Made by a program: the position numbers and the translations under genes
DNA from: JBGMEA01 sp963674555
Lineage (GTDB): Bacteria; Bacillota; Clostridia; Eubacteriales; Anaerofustaceae
NCBI GenBank assembly: GCA_963674555.1
Contig: OY771429.1
Span: 1,860,001-1,924,000 of the forward strand
Reading direction: 5' to 3'
DNA length: 64,000 bases
Shown: positions 51,465 to 60,552 of the stretch, in pieces
Layout: every line of letters begins with the position of its first letter
How positions within the stretch are numbered: the first letter of the stretch is position 1
Notes under the pieces: generated by a model
Database searches by the model: none
What the model was told of the DNA's origin: nothing
What the model saw: only the letters and a program-made list of their open reading frames with translations

Positions 51465-51773
51465 TCAGATTTTTATGCCGATCGATTGTTTGATGTAATT
51501 TGTTATGTAATCATCCGGCCTTTGTGCTCCGTGCCTGTCAGGAATCGTCGTTATGATTGGCATGGTTTTATCGATCCTGATCTCATGGAGCTCATCGGGT
51601 ATCATAAAGCTAAGATTTTCTGTAATAAGGATAATACCGATATCCTTATCGGCTATCGCTGTCTCAAGCGCGTCCAATAAAGTGTTTTTGTCTTTTGCAA
51701 AAACACCGTCTATGCCCGCTAGGCGCATGCCGGTAAGCGTATCAATTTTATCGCTTATGAGAAAAAATCGCAT
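51465..51773 (-). CDS. ntpG: V-type ATP synthase subunit F
   Basis: A 102-residue alpha/beta protein: MRFFLISDKIDTLTGMRLAGIDGVFAKDKNTLLDALETAIADKDIGIILITENLS matches the Rossmann-like subunit F (called NtpG in Enterococcus), which binds subunit D in the rotor. It lies between ntpK and ntpE. Confidence 0.92.
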   Translation of the reverse strand: MRFFLISDKIDTLTGMRLAGIDGVFAKDKNTLLDALETAIADKDIGIILITENLSFMIPDELHEIRIDKTMPIITTIPDRHGAQRPDDYITNYIKQSIGIKI

Positions 51774-51817
51774 TATTGTCCCTCCGGTTTCAGTAATGGT
51801 TTTTTATGATCGCAGTG

Positions 51818-52240
51818 TTAGAGCGCTGTGATGATCATAATTGAGATGATCAATCCGTAGATAGCGATCCCTTCGGCAAGACCGATATAGATCAGTGTTT
51901 TACCGAATACTTTCGGATCTTCCGATAATGCACCAAGTGCCGCTGCGCCTACGCTTGCTACCGCATAACCTGCGCCTATGCAGGCAAATCCGGTCGATAC
52001 GCCGGCAGCGATATATGCAAGACCGTTACCTGTCGTTAGATCCGCTGCCGCTCGAACAGCTTGCGGCGCAAAAACAGCAACAAACATGCCCAACACGATC
52101 AAGCTGAGCGTAACGCTTGTATAAGTGATCGTTTTACCTGAGGGTAATTTGAACCCTGCTGGCGATTTGATCATTACAACTCCTGTGCCGATGGTTCCTA
52201 AGACAACGATGCATGCCAAACTGATAATTAAATAATACAT
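51818..52240 (-). CDS. ntpK: V-type ATP synthase subunit K (proteolipid c ring)
   Basis: A 140-residue protein with four hydrophobic segments. The second hairpin (about 72-138) is a clear c-subunit unit: GLAYIAAGVSTGFACIGAGYAVASVGAAALGALSEDPKVFGKTLIYIGLAEGIAIYGLI, with the ion-carrying Glu in GLAEGIA. The first pair (about 3-62) lacks the usual Gly-rich hairpin and an ion-site residue, so the first half looks diverged or acts as an added anchor. Na+ or H+ coupling cannot be decided by eye. GGAGG precedes the ATG. Confidence 0.9.
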   Translation of the reverse strand: MYYLIISLACIVVLGTIGTGVVMIKSPAGFKLPSGKTITYTSVTLSLIVLGMFVAVFAPQAVRAAADLTTGNGLAYIAAGVSTGFACIGAGYAVASVGAAALGALSEDPKVFGKTLIYIGLAEGIAIYGLIISIMIITAL

Positions 52241-52255
52241 TTTTATATCCTCCGA

Positions 52256-54229
52256 TTAATTCATTTCTTTATTGATTTTGATAGGCTCGTACTCTGTACC
52301 TTCGCCTGTATAATATTTCCCGAAAAGTTCATAGTATTCCAATCTCATACTTTGGATAAATACGATGAGTCCTTCAAGTCCGATGATCAAGACATTACCG
52401 ATGACCAACATGGCGATGCTTCCCAAACGGGATGTGAACATCTCAGCGATCGCCGCGAATGCTATATATAACCCAACATGGTTCAATGCGAATGCACCGA
52501 CCCTGATAAAAGAAATTAAATTGGAAACGACCGATAGTATCGTTTCGATGCTCCCGAAGCCGGCTTCCAAAAAGTAATCGGATTTGGGTTCATCGAATAA
52601 TTCCGAATTACGTTGAACTAAGTTTGCCAATGGTTGCTTAAATACTGTAATAAGCAGTAAAACAAGCAATATGATCAAGAAAACATAAGTCGGTACTGTC
52701 GTAAAAGGCATTGCGATATTTGCGACTACCAATGTGAAAGTGAGGAAGAAGAAGAAGCCTGTAAGACCTTCTTTACTGAATAAGCCTTCTTCAACGTCTT
52801 TTCGCCTAATAAAATTGAGCATGCCGTACACATAAGCTATCGTTAACAATATAAATCCTAAAACAATTGCATACAGCAATATCGTTGTGATATTATCCAT
52901 CGGACGTATAATAAGCGCGGGGATGATCTCCTCATCTCCGAATACACTTCCGTATATGAGTCCGAATAGACAGGAACTCATACCTAAACGTGTCAACATG
53001 CCCCCAAACTCAACTTGTTTGAGCTTATATTTTGCGAATAATCCGCCGAGCAAGATAATGAATCCTTGCCCCAGATCACCGAACATTGCCCCGAATAAAA
53101 GCATATAACTGATCGCAAAGAATGGTGTCGGATCAAGTTCGTTATAACTGGGTGTTCCGTACATACGGATCATGAAACAAAACGGCTCAAAGAACTTCGA
53201 GGTTTTTACCTTCGTCGGAGGTGCTATGCCCGTTTTTCTGTCGGATACATCCTCCGTCGTCAAGCTGATCTCGATGCCGAACGATTCCGATATATATTCT
53301 TTGAAATCCGCTGTTTCGGATTTCGGCATAAAGCCGTACAGACAAAACAAACTGCGCCCAACTGCGGCGTGTTCGCGAACTTTCTCGGATTCTTTTTCGA
53401 TTTCCAATACGGATATAGCCTGTCTTATCAAGTTGCGATAATTGACATTAAATTCGTGGATCGAATCTCTGATCTCCGTCAATTCGTTTTCCAATTCTCG
53501 GATCTCGTTATTGATCTGCGTGATAACTTGAGAAGCTGTGCCTTTATATCCTGTTGGTATATCGACCTTCGTGTAATTCAATGATTCGAATATTCGTAAA
53601 TAATCTTCTCGCAACGAATCGATCGTCGCGGTCAATAAAACGATATTCTCTTTCTCGTCATTGATATGCAAAACGATTGCCGGTATATTCTCATAATTTA
53701 CTTTAAGCTTCTTATAATTGTCTCTCGATATAATGATAACATCAACAATGATTTCAGATAAGTTCAATAGACCTTCGAGATCCGAATCCAATTTTGTAAG
53801 ATAGCTTAAATTATCGATGCGTTCTTTTTTTGTTTTGATCTCTTCTTCGATTTCTTCCGCTCGTTCAAAAACGGGACGTACCGTTTGTTTTGCATAAGAA
53901 AGTCGGCTAACGATTTTTGAGAAATTATAGTTATAATCGATATATTCATCATAAACTTTATTTTCGATCAAAAACATCTTTGTCAGACTTTTGATCAATT
54001 CTTCGTCTTTTGAATAATCGTTATGTTCACTGTATTTTTTCAGTGTGCGTTGTTCGATCAATGAATCAAGCCCTGTGGCATTGTCTTCAATTTTTACTTG
54101 ATTGGTGTTGATCTCATCGATCGCTTCGATAAAATGTATTTTGCCGTTGATGACGGCTGCGCGCACAACTTTGTCCATCAAGTGTTTTTTACCGACTATC
54201 TGAACAAGTTGCATGGTTTCAATCGACAC
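52256..54229 (-). CDS. ntpI: V-type ATP synthase subunit I (a subunit)
   Basis: A 657-residue stator and ion-channel subunit. Residues 1-350 are cytoplasmic with long coiled coils. The membrane half (about 365-640) has about eight helices with the conserved GAMFGDLGQGFIILLGGL, GSVFGDEEIIPAL, FIRVGAFALNHVGLYIAF and IQSMRLEYYELFGKYYTGEGTEYEP, the last two holding the essential Arg and C-terminal motif. It starts 5 bp after ntpC. Confidence 0.94.
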   Translation of the reverse strand: MSIETMQLVQIVGKKHLMDKVVRAAVINGKIHFIEAIDEINTNQVKIEDNATGLDSLIEQRTLKKYSEHNDYSKDEELIKSLTKMFLIENKVYDEYIDYNYNFSKIVSRLSYAKQTVRPVFERAEEIEEEIKTKKERIDNLSYLTKLDSDLEGLLNLSEIIVDVIIISRDNYKKLKVNYENIPAIVLHINDEKENIVLLTATIDSLREDYLRIFESLNYTKVDIPTGYKGTASQVITQINNEIRELENELTEIRDSIHEFNVNYRNLIRQAISVLEIEKESEKVREHAAVGRSLFCLYGFMPKSETADFKEYISESFGIEISLTTEDVSDRKTGIAPPTKVKTSKFFEPFCFMIRMYGTPSYNELDPTPFFAISYMLLFGAMFGDLGQGFIILLGGLFAKYKLKQVEFGGMLTRLGMSSCLFGLIYGSVFGDEEIIPALIIRPMDNITTILLYAIVLGFILLTIAYVYGMLNFIRRKDVEEGLFSKEGLTGFFFFLTFTLVVANIAMPFTTVPTYVFLIILLVLLLITVFKQPLANLVQRNSELFDEPKSDYFLEAGFGSIETILSVVSNLISFIRVGAFALNHVGLYIAFAAIAEMFTSRLGSIAMLVIGNVLIIGLEGLIVFIQSMRLEYYELFGKYYTGEGTEYEPIKINKEMN

Positions 54230-54233
54230 TTCC

Positions 54234-55304
54234 TCACGTCCTTTCTGCTATGTATTTAATGAGATATCCTTGAGCTTCTTCCGTTGATAAATGATATTTA
54301 TTCACTTCTATCAACGTAATGATATCTCTCATTTGATATTCGAGGAAAATAATATGCGAAAATGTCTGTATGATAGACATTGGATGTTCTAAACGCATTT
54401 TTCTTAAAAAGAAATAAACATATCTTTCGAGCCGACGTTCCATATAAGTTTCATTGGTTTGGTCGTCTTTGATCAGAAAACCGTATTTGGATTCCTTGAT
54501 TTTCTCCACGAAGCTCGGTACATCTTGTAAATATGCTAAATCTCGAAGTTTGGCTTTTGAGAATCGATTTCCCGCACTGATCGTATAGTTGAACAATACT
54601 GCGGGCATGAAATGGTAAAAATTGATGCCTCTGTATATCCATTGGAGATTCAACAGGTCAGCAATGGTGCCAACGGAATTTTTGATCAAAGTTTTATCTT
54701 CCGGTTCAAGCCCGGTGCTTTCTTTTAATAATATGTTGTAGTATGCAAGATCCAATTCCGTTTCGAATCTGAATAAGTTGTTTTTATTTTCCGATAATAA
54801 AATCGGTTTTAAGTATTTATAAAATGCGGTGCCTTCATAGGTCTCGATGATCTCTGAGATCTCAGTGGCCTCGTATACTTTCTCAGGTGCGATCCCGCTG
54901 TATTTACCTATAAATGTGAATGCAGGGTCGATATTGTAATAATTTAAAAGGGAGGGTGGAACCTTATTAAAGAGCCTTCTTGCAAGTTGTTTCATGTCGG
55001 CGATCTCATATTTTGCATAGAGCGCATGTATAAATTTTTTATAATTTCCGCTGAAATATTTAATGATACTGTCAACATCGTTTATCATGCTCGATTTAAG
55101 GACATGTTCCAAGCTGCTTCGGTTGACCGTATCCATATCTATATCATCCAATAAGTCGCTGTAAGCATCGGTTGATTTTAAATAGGTCGCGATCTCTTTT
55201 ATGGATTGGGCTTGCAAAAGTTTTTTATAATCCGAAGCATCAAGAAAGCGAGCCTCCATCGCGCGTAATTTTGTATTGATTGCCGCATATCTCGGGTTAT
55301 TCAT
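54234..55304 (-). CDS. ntpC: V-type ATP synthase subunit C
   Basis: A 356-residue, mostly helical subunit that connects the rotor stalk to the c ring. N-terminal YAAINTKLRAMEARFLDASDYKKLLQA and C-terminal LERYVYFFLRKMRLEHPMSIIQTFSHIIFLEYQMRDIITLIEVNKYHLS are the conserved AC39/subunit C blocks. It follows the small coiled-coil gene by 12 bp. Confidence 0.93.
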   Translation of the reverse strand: MNNPRYAAINTKLRAMEARFLDASDYKKLLQAQSIKEIATYLKSTDAYSDLLDDIDMDTVNRSSLEHVLKSSMINDVDSIIKYFSGNYKKFIHALYAKYEIADMKQLARRLFNKVPPSLLNYYNIDPAFTFIGKYSGIAPEKVYEATEISEIIETYEGTAFYKYLKPILLSENKNNLFRFETELDLAYYNILLKESTGLEPEDKTLIKNSVGTIADLLNLQWIYRGINFYHFMPAVLFNYTISAGNRFSKAKLRDLAYLQDVPSFVEKIKESKYGFLIKDDQTNETYMERRLERYVYFFLRKMRLEHPMSIIQTFSHIIFLEYQMRDIITLIEVNKYHLSTEEAQGYLIKYIAERT

Positions 55305-55316
55305 GATAATACCTCA

Positions 55317-55634
55317 TCAGACGAACAGTTCGTCGAATATTTCTTGAACGATCTGTTCTTTTTTTGCATCGAAATCTTTCTGAGAAGTTGTCAGTAATTT
55401 TTCCGCCTCTTTATTTTCTTTATCGATCGTTTTTTGCACTTCCGATAGTTTTTCTTCTTTGATAGAAATGCTTTTTTCTTCAGCTTCTTTCAATTCGGCA
55501 TTCAAAGAAGCCAGTTTCTGCTCGTTCCTTTCTCGGTATCTTTCCACGTCATCCAAAGAACCCTTGCGATAAGCTTGCATGTTGCTGTCAAGTGTAATTA
55601 TTTTTTTCACATATTTATTGATATCTACATTCAT
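55317..55634 (-). CDS. V-type ATPase small coiled-coil stator subunit (G/H-like)
   Basis: A 105-residue coiled coil rich in Glu and Lys (KLASLNAELKEAEEKSISIKEEKLSEVQKTIDKENKEAEKLL), the type of small peripheral-stalk subunit (G or H; NtpF in Enterococcus) that pairs with subunit E. AGGAAGG precedes the ATG at 55634 (minus strand); the frame is open to 55670 but without a ribosome site. It is the first gene of the operon. Assignment rests on form and position. Confidence 0.82.
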   Translation of the reverse strand: MNVDINKYVKKIITLDSNMQAYRKGSLDDVERYRERNEQKLASLNAELKEAEEKSISIKEEKLSEVQKTIDKENKEAEKLLTTSQKDFDAKKEQIVQEIFDELFV

Positions 55635-55670
55635 GTCGGACCTTCCTACATTATATATGGCATTATACAT

Positions 55671-56363
55671 TTATGGTTTCGGCATAATTCTCGACGGGAT
55701 TATTCGCCGATCATTATTTCAATGTATCAGGCCATGTGTTAATTAATTATATTAGCACTCTGAAAGTTATAATGAAAGGATTATTTGAGAATTTATGCAA
55801 AAAAAGTAGATGAGTTGGGGATATAAAATAAAGACAAATCAATTCAAATATATTACTTTAATAATTCAAAATTCATATAAGCTTTTACTTATATAAGCAA
55901 TTGATATATTCAATATTAAGTTTATAAAAGATAAAAGGCAAAAAGTGTTTGCTAAATAATGTCTTCAATCGTTTACAACATTATATAAATAACCATGCAT
56001 GCAATATGAATAAATATTCATACGTGTCTATCGTAAAAGAATGTACGTTAGTGCTGAGAACGCATGTATATTTTATCGTAAATAATATAATTTTTTGTTA
56101 TATTGTATTGAATATATATATGTCAGATGATAGAATAATTTCAAGTGTTGTCGTTATTCAAAATTCAAATTTTAACGTAGTAATTCAAAGTTTGATTTTG
56201 GATAAGAAGAAGGCAACAATATCGCAGGACGTGTAAAACAATCGAATATTTATAAACGAAGAAGAGGAGGATAAAACATTTTCCGAATTGTTTAGCACGC
56301 AAGCATTTCAAAAAATGTCTCTACTTAACTACATTTAATTATTGATTTATTGCTAGGAGGTTA
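55671..56363. other. AT-rich divergent intergenic region
   Basis: About 700 bp without a convincing gene separate the V-ATPase and hydrogenase operons, which diverge. A possible plus-strand promoter is TTGAAT (56108-56113), 17-bp spacer, TAGAAT (56131-56136). On the minus strand TATAAT (plus 55662-55667) could be a -10, without a good -35. An isolated GAGGAGG-like ribosome site at about 56260 is not followed by a start codon. The leader before hydC would be over 200 nt long. No known riboswitch is recognised. Confidence 0.5.
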
Positions 56364-56855
56364 ATGATGAGTCAAATAGTAGACAAAAAAGAACTCGACG
56401 ATAAAACGAAATATCAGATGATCAGCGAAATCATTGATGAGTGCAAAGATCGTGAAGGAAGCCTCATTCAAGTTTTGCATGGTGCACAGAATATTTACGG
56501 CTATTTACCGATCGAAGTACAAGAATTCATATCGGAAGGTATGGATATTCCACTCTCCGAAATATCGGGCGTAATCACATTCTATTCTTATTTCTTTACT
56601 GCACCCCGCGGAGAACACATTATCAGCACTTGTCTCGGAAGCACATGCTATGTGCGCGGTGGACAAAAACTGATCGACAAAATGGAAGAACTGCTGCAGA
56701 TCAAACCAGGCGAAACAACTGCAGATAACAAATTCACATTTGAAATCGCACATTGTATCGGCGCATGCGGACTGGCTCCGGCTATTATGATAGATGATAC
56801 GGTTTATCAAAAGGTTAAACCTGATGAACTCGAATCAATTCTTGCGAAGTATTAA
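56364..56855 (+). CDS. hydC: hydrogenase subunit HydC (NuoE-like, [2Fe-2S])
   Basis: A subunit of 162-163 residues with a thioredoxin-like [2Fe-2S] domain. The helical N-terminal part is followed by the four cysteine ligands in STCLGSTCYVRGG and AHCIGACGLAPA (about 90-140). It matches NuoE and HydC. AGGAGG at 56355-56360 precedes two adjacent ATGs; 56367 has the better spacing. First gene of the hydCBA operon, 15 bp before hydB. Codon use is cleaner than in neighbouring genes, suggesting high expression. Confidence 0.93.
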   Translation: MMSQIVDKKELDDKTKYQMISEIIDECKDREGSLIQVLHGAQNIYGYLPIEVQEFISEGMDIPLSEISGVITFYSYFFTAPRGEHIISTCLGSTCYVRGGQKLIDKMEELLQIKPGETTADNKFTFEIAHCIGACGLAPAIMIDDTVYQKVKPDELESILAKY

Positions 56856-56870
56856 GGAGGCGGTTGAAGA

Positions 56871-58577
56871 ATGGATAAAATGCAAATTAAAAGTATAGCA
56901 GATTTAGACGAAGTAAAACGCATACAAGAACTCGAATACGAAAAATATAAATATCGTGTATTGGTATGCGGTGGCATGGGATGTATTTCGGCAAAATGCG
57001 GCGAAGTTGAAGCAGCTTTGACGAATGCTTTGGTATCAGCCGGCTTAGATAGTGACGTTGACGTTACGATAACGGGATGTATGGGAACGTGTGATATAGG
57101 TCCTGTTATGATAGTATTACCGGACAACACATTCTATACGGAATTAAATCCCGAAAAAGTACAAGAAATCGTTCAAGCACATCTCGGAAACGGACAAATC
57201 GTTGAAAAATATACCTATTTCGATAAAGCGCTTGGCAAAAATGTACCGAACCTTGACGATATAAACTTCTTTAAAGATCAAGTTAAGATCGCACTCAGAA
57301 ACTGTGGCGCAATCAACTTCAATTCTGTAGAAGAATATGTCGCACGCGACGGCTACAAAGCTATCGGAAAAATATTGACAGACGGCGTTACGCCGGCACA
57401 AGTTGTTGACGAAGTGAAAAAATCAGGACTTCGCGGCAGAGGCGGCGGAGGATTCCCCACAGGTATTAAATGGGAAGCTGGCCTTAATGCTCCTGAAGGA
57501 CAAAAATACATCATCTGTAACGCAGATGAAGGTGACCCGGGCGCATTCATGAACAGAGCTATCTTAGAAGGTGACAATCATACACTTATCGAAGGTATGA
57601 TCATCGGCGGATACGCTATCGGAGCTGACCAAGGTTACATCTATGTCAGAGCTGAATACGGATTGGCTATCGAACGTTTAAGCGTTGCGATCGAAGAAGC
57701 AAAAGCTTTCGGTCTTCTAGGCGACAATCTTTTCGGAACTGATTTCTCTTTCAATCTTGAACTCAGAATGGGCGCAGGCGCATATGTATGCGGCGAAGAA
57801 ACATCTTTGATGGCTTCCATCGAAGGACAACGTGGTGAACCAAGACAAAAACCACCGTTCCCGTTCCAAAGCGGATTGTTTGAAAAACCATCTATCATCA
57901 ACAACGTTGAAACATTAGCTACTATCCCACCGATCCTTTTGAACGGTGCGGATTGGTATACACAATACGGAACACCGGGCAATGCAGGAACAAAAGTATT
58001 CGCATTGGCAGGAAACATTGAAAACACTGGTGTTATCGAAATTCCGCTTGGAATGAAAGTGGAAGACGTTATCTATAAAATCGGTGGCGGCGGATTAAAC
58101 GGCAAAGAAATAAAAGCTGTACAACTCGGTGGACCGGCCGGTGGATGTGTTCCGAAAGACTTATTGGATACAGTCATTGAATATGACGCACTTGCTGCAA
58201 TCGGATCTATCATGGGTTCGGGCGGTATGGTCGTTATGAGCGAAGATAATTGTATGGTCGACACAGCTCGCTATTTCGTAGAATTCTTAACAGAAGAATC
58301 TTGCGGAAAATGTTTACCTTGCCGCGTAGGTACGGTAAGAATGCTTGAGATCTTAGAACGTATCACTGAAGGCAAAGGCACAGTAGAGGATCTTGATTTG
58401 ATCCAAGAACTTGCTGCTGCAATCAAAGATACGGCTTTATGCGGTCTCGGTCAAGCTTCACCGAATGTTGTTTTGAGTACGCTCAGACATTTTGAAGATG
58501 AATATCTTGATCATATCAACAACAAAAACTGCGTAGCCGGCGTATGCACAGAAATGTCGACAGGAGGTAGTAAATAA
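56871..58577 (+). CDS. hydB: hydrogenase subunit HydB (NuoF-like, NAD(P)H site)
   Basis: A 568-residue flavin and iron-sulfur subunit. It begins with a [2Fe-2S] thioredoxin-like domain (CGGMGCISAKCGEVEAAL...GCMGTCDIGPV), followed by the NuoF core with SGLRGRGGGGFPTGIKWE (NADH/FMN), CNADEGDPGAFMNR, GAGAYVCGEETSLMASIEG, and a C-terminal [4Fe-4S] site ESCGKCLPCRVGT (about 470). The extra N-terminal domain separates HydB from Complex I NuoF. It may also have a ferredoxin-binding role in electron bifurcation. Confidence 0.95.
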   Translation: MDKMQIKSIADLDEVKRIQELEYEKYKYRVLVCGGMGCISAKCGEVEAALTNALVSAGLDSDVDVTITGCMGTCDIGPVMIVLPDNTFYTELNPEKVQEIVQAHLGNGQIVEKYTYFDKALGKNVPNLDDINFFKDQVKIALRNCGAINFNSVEEYVARDGYKAIGKILTDGVTPAQVVDEVKKSGLRGRGGGGFPTGIKWEAGLNAPEGQKYIICNADEGDPGAFMNRAILEGDNHTLIEGMIIGGYAIGADQGYIYVRAEYGLAIERLSVAIEEAKAFGLLGDNLFGTDFSFNLELRMGAGAYVCGEETSLMASIEGQRGEPRQKPPFPFQSGLFEKPSIINNVETLATIPPILLNGADWYTQYGTPGNAGTKVFALAGNIENTGVIEIPLGMKVEDVIYKIGGGGLNGKEIKAVQLGGPAGGCVPKDLLDTVIEYDALAAIGSIMGSGGMVVMSEDNCMVDTARYFVEFLTEESCGKCLPCRVGTVRMLEILERITEGKGTVEDLDLIQELAAAIKDTALCGLGQASPNVVLSTLRHFEDEYLDHINNKNCVAGVCTEMSTGGSK

Positions 58578-58581
58578 TATT

Positions 58582-60378
58582 ATGGTAAATTTAACTATTA
58601 ATGATAAAGCCGTATCGGTACCTGAAGGCACGACCCTTATCGATGCAGCAAAAACAGTCGGAATCGAAATTCCGAACCTATGTTATCTCGAAGGCGTACA
58701 CAAATTCGGCGCTTGCCGTATGTGCGTAGTAGAAGTTGAAGGCGCTAGAAACTTGCAAGCATCTTGCATGGTTCCCGCTGCTGAAGGTATGGTTGTAAAA
58801 ACCAATACAGCACGTGTAAGAAAAGCACGTAAAGTTCTTTACGAACTAACGATCTCAAATCACTCCAAAGACTGCTTGTCTTGCTCAAGAAATCAAGACT
58901 GTGATTTGCAGGCTATGGGTGACACATTAAACGCAACAAGCGACCGCTTCCAAGGCAGAACCAACGAAACTACGATCGAAGTAACTCCTTCGATCACAAG
59001 AGACATGTCAAAATGTATCATGTGCCGCAGATGCGTAACAGCTTGTAACGTTATCCAAACATACGGCGTTATCAACGCACAAAACAGAGGATTCGATTCT
59101 TTGGTCTTACCGGGAATGGGATTACCTTTAGCTGATGTTAACTGCACATACTGCGGACAATGTTCAGTAGTTTGCCCTGTTGGCGCAATCACAGAAACAG
59201 ACGCTACCGCAAAAGTATGGAATGCATTGGCTGATACGAAAGTACACGCTGCAGTTCAAGTTGCTCCGGCGATCCGTGCTGCATTGGGTGAAGAATTTGA
59301 TCTTGCGCCCGGTACACTCGTAACAGGAAAACTTGTAAGCGCTTTGAAACTTTTAGGTTTTGACAGCGTATTTGATACAAACTTCACGGCTGACTTAACG
59401 ATCCTGGAAGAAGGCACGGAATTCTTAACAAGAGTTAAAACTGCATTAACAGGCGGCGAAGCTACACTTCCGATGATCACAAGCTGTAGCCCCGGATGGA
59501 TAAAATTCATCGAGCATGAATATGCAACTGAATTGGGACATCTTTCAACATGTAAATCACCTCATACTATGATGGGTGCTTTGATCAAGAGCTATTATGC
59601 TGAAAAGATCGAACAAAATCCTGATGACATGTTCGTTGTTTCGATCATGCCTTGTACGGCTAAGAAATTCGAAATCGTCCGTCCTGAAATGCAAAATGGC
59701 GGAAATGCGAACGTAGACGCTGTACTTACAACAAGAGAACTTGCACACATGATCAAAGAAGCAGGTATCGATTTCGCGAACTTGCCGGATGGTCAATGGG
59801 ACGCTCCTTTGGGAATGTCTACAGGTGCTGCTGACATCTTCGGTGTTACAGGCGGCGTTATGGAAGCTGCTCTTCGTACAGTTTACGAACTGATCACAGG
59901 CAGAGAACTTCCGTTCCCGAAATTGCATGTATTGCCGATCGAAGGATTCGATACGATCAAAGAAGCTGAAATCGTCTTTGAAGACGTGCTTCCTGATTAT
60001 TCTTTCCTTGAAGGCGTAGCTGTAAAAGTTGCCGTTACATCAGGCGGAAAAGGCGCTGCTCAATTGATGGATCAAGTAAAAGCCGGTACTTCACCGTATC
60101 ACTTCATCGAAGTTATGGGTTGCCCGGGCGGATGTATCGTAGGTGGCGGACAGCCTAGAGCAAGAACGAATTCAACAGCAGAAGTTCGTCAATCACGTTT
60201 GGAAGCGATCTATCGCGAAGACGAAAGTCGCGACCTCAGAAAATCACACGAAAATCCTGCTGTAATGAATCTTTACAAAGAATTCCTCGGAACACCGAAC
60301 GGACATCTTTCGCACGACTTGCTCCACACACATTACACACCACGTGGAACATGGAACGAATTGCTTGAAGATAAATAG
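58582..60378 (+). CDS. hydA: [FeFe] hydrogenase catalytic subunit HydA
   Basis: A 598-residue enzyme. Order: N-terminal [2Fe-2S] (FGACRMCVVEVEG, ASCM), the His/Cys cluster segment HSKDCLSCSRNQDCDLQ, two [4Fe-4S] sites (CIMCRRCVTACN, CTYCGQCSVVCP), then the H-cluster domain with L1 TSCSPGW, L2 MPCTAKKFE and L3 EVMGCPGGCIVGGG. All H-cluster cysteines are present. With HydB and HydC this is the trimeric type thought to bifurcate electrons between NAD(P)H, ferredoxin and H+/H2. The maturases HydE, F and G are not in the window. A terminator follows. Confidence 0.96.
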   Translation: MVNLTINDKAVSVPEGTTLIDAAKTVGIEIPNLCYLEGVHKFGACRMCVVEVEGARNLQASCMVPAAEGMVVKTNTARVRKARKVLYELTISNHSKDCLSCSRNQDCDLQAMGDTLNATSDRFQGRTNETTIEVTPSITRDMSKCIMCRRCVTACNVIQTYGVINAQNRGFDSLVLPGMGLPLADVNCTYCGQCSVVCPVGAITETDATAKVWNALADTKVHAAVQVAPAIRAALGEEFDLAPGTLVTGKLVSALKLLGFDSVFDTNFTADLTILEEGTEFLTRVKTALTGGEATLPMITSCSPGWIKFIEHEYATELGHLSTCKSPHTMMGALIKSYYAEKIEQNPDDMFVVSIMPCTAKKFEIVRPEMQNGGNANVDAVLTTRELAHMIKEAGIDFANLPDGQWDAPLGMSTGAADIFGVTGGVMEAALRTVYELITGRELPFPKLHVLPIEGFDTIKEAEIVFEDVLPDYSFLEGVAVKVAVTSGGKGAAQLMDQVKAGTSPYHFIEVMGCPGGCIVGGGQPRARTNSTAEVRQSRLEAIYREDESRDLRKSHENPAVMNLYKEFLGTPNGHLSHDLLHTHYTPRGTWNELLEDK

Positions 60379-60409
60379 GTCTACTATTTATAAACTCTTA
60401 ACCTATGTT

Positions 60410-60450
60410 AAAAGGACAAAACCATATCGGTTTTGTCCTTTTATTTTTTT
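60410..60450 (+). terminator. hydrogenase operon terminator
   Basis: AAAAGGACAAAACC (60410-60423) pairs perfectly with GGTTTTGTCCTTTT (60429-60442), then ATTTTTTT. Confidence 0.92.
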
Positions 60451-60482
60451 GTGCTATTTAAATTTCTTAAAAGATGAGAAAT

Positions 60483-60512
60483 TTGCGCCACATTGATTAT
60501 TTTTGCTATAAT
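60483..60512 (+). promoter_or_regulatory. promoter for mscS-family gene
   Basis: TTGCGC (60483-60488), 18-bp spacer, TATAAT (60507-60512). Confidence 0.6.
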
Positions 60513-60552
60513 GATAGTATATTCAAACTTCATCTTATAATAAGAGGGATAT

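Noticed and set aside
55949..56236. Open frame of 95 codons (TTG start) between the V-ATPase and hydrogenase operons
   Set aside because: No ribosome site at a good distance, very AT-rich, composition of random sequence and no recognisable domain.
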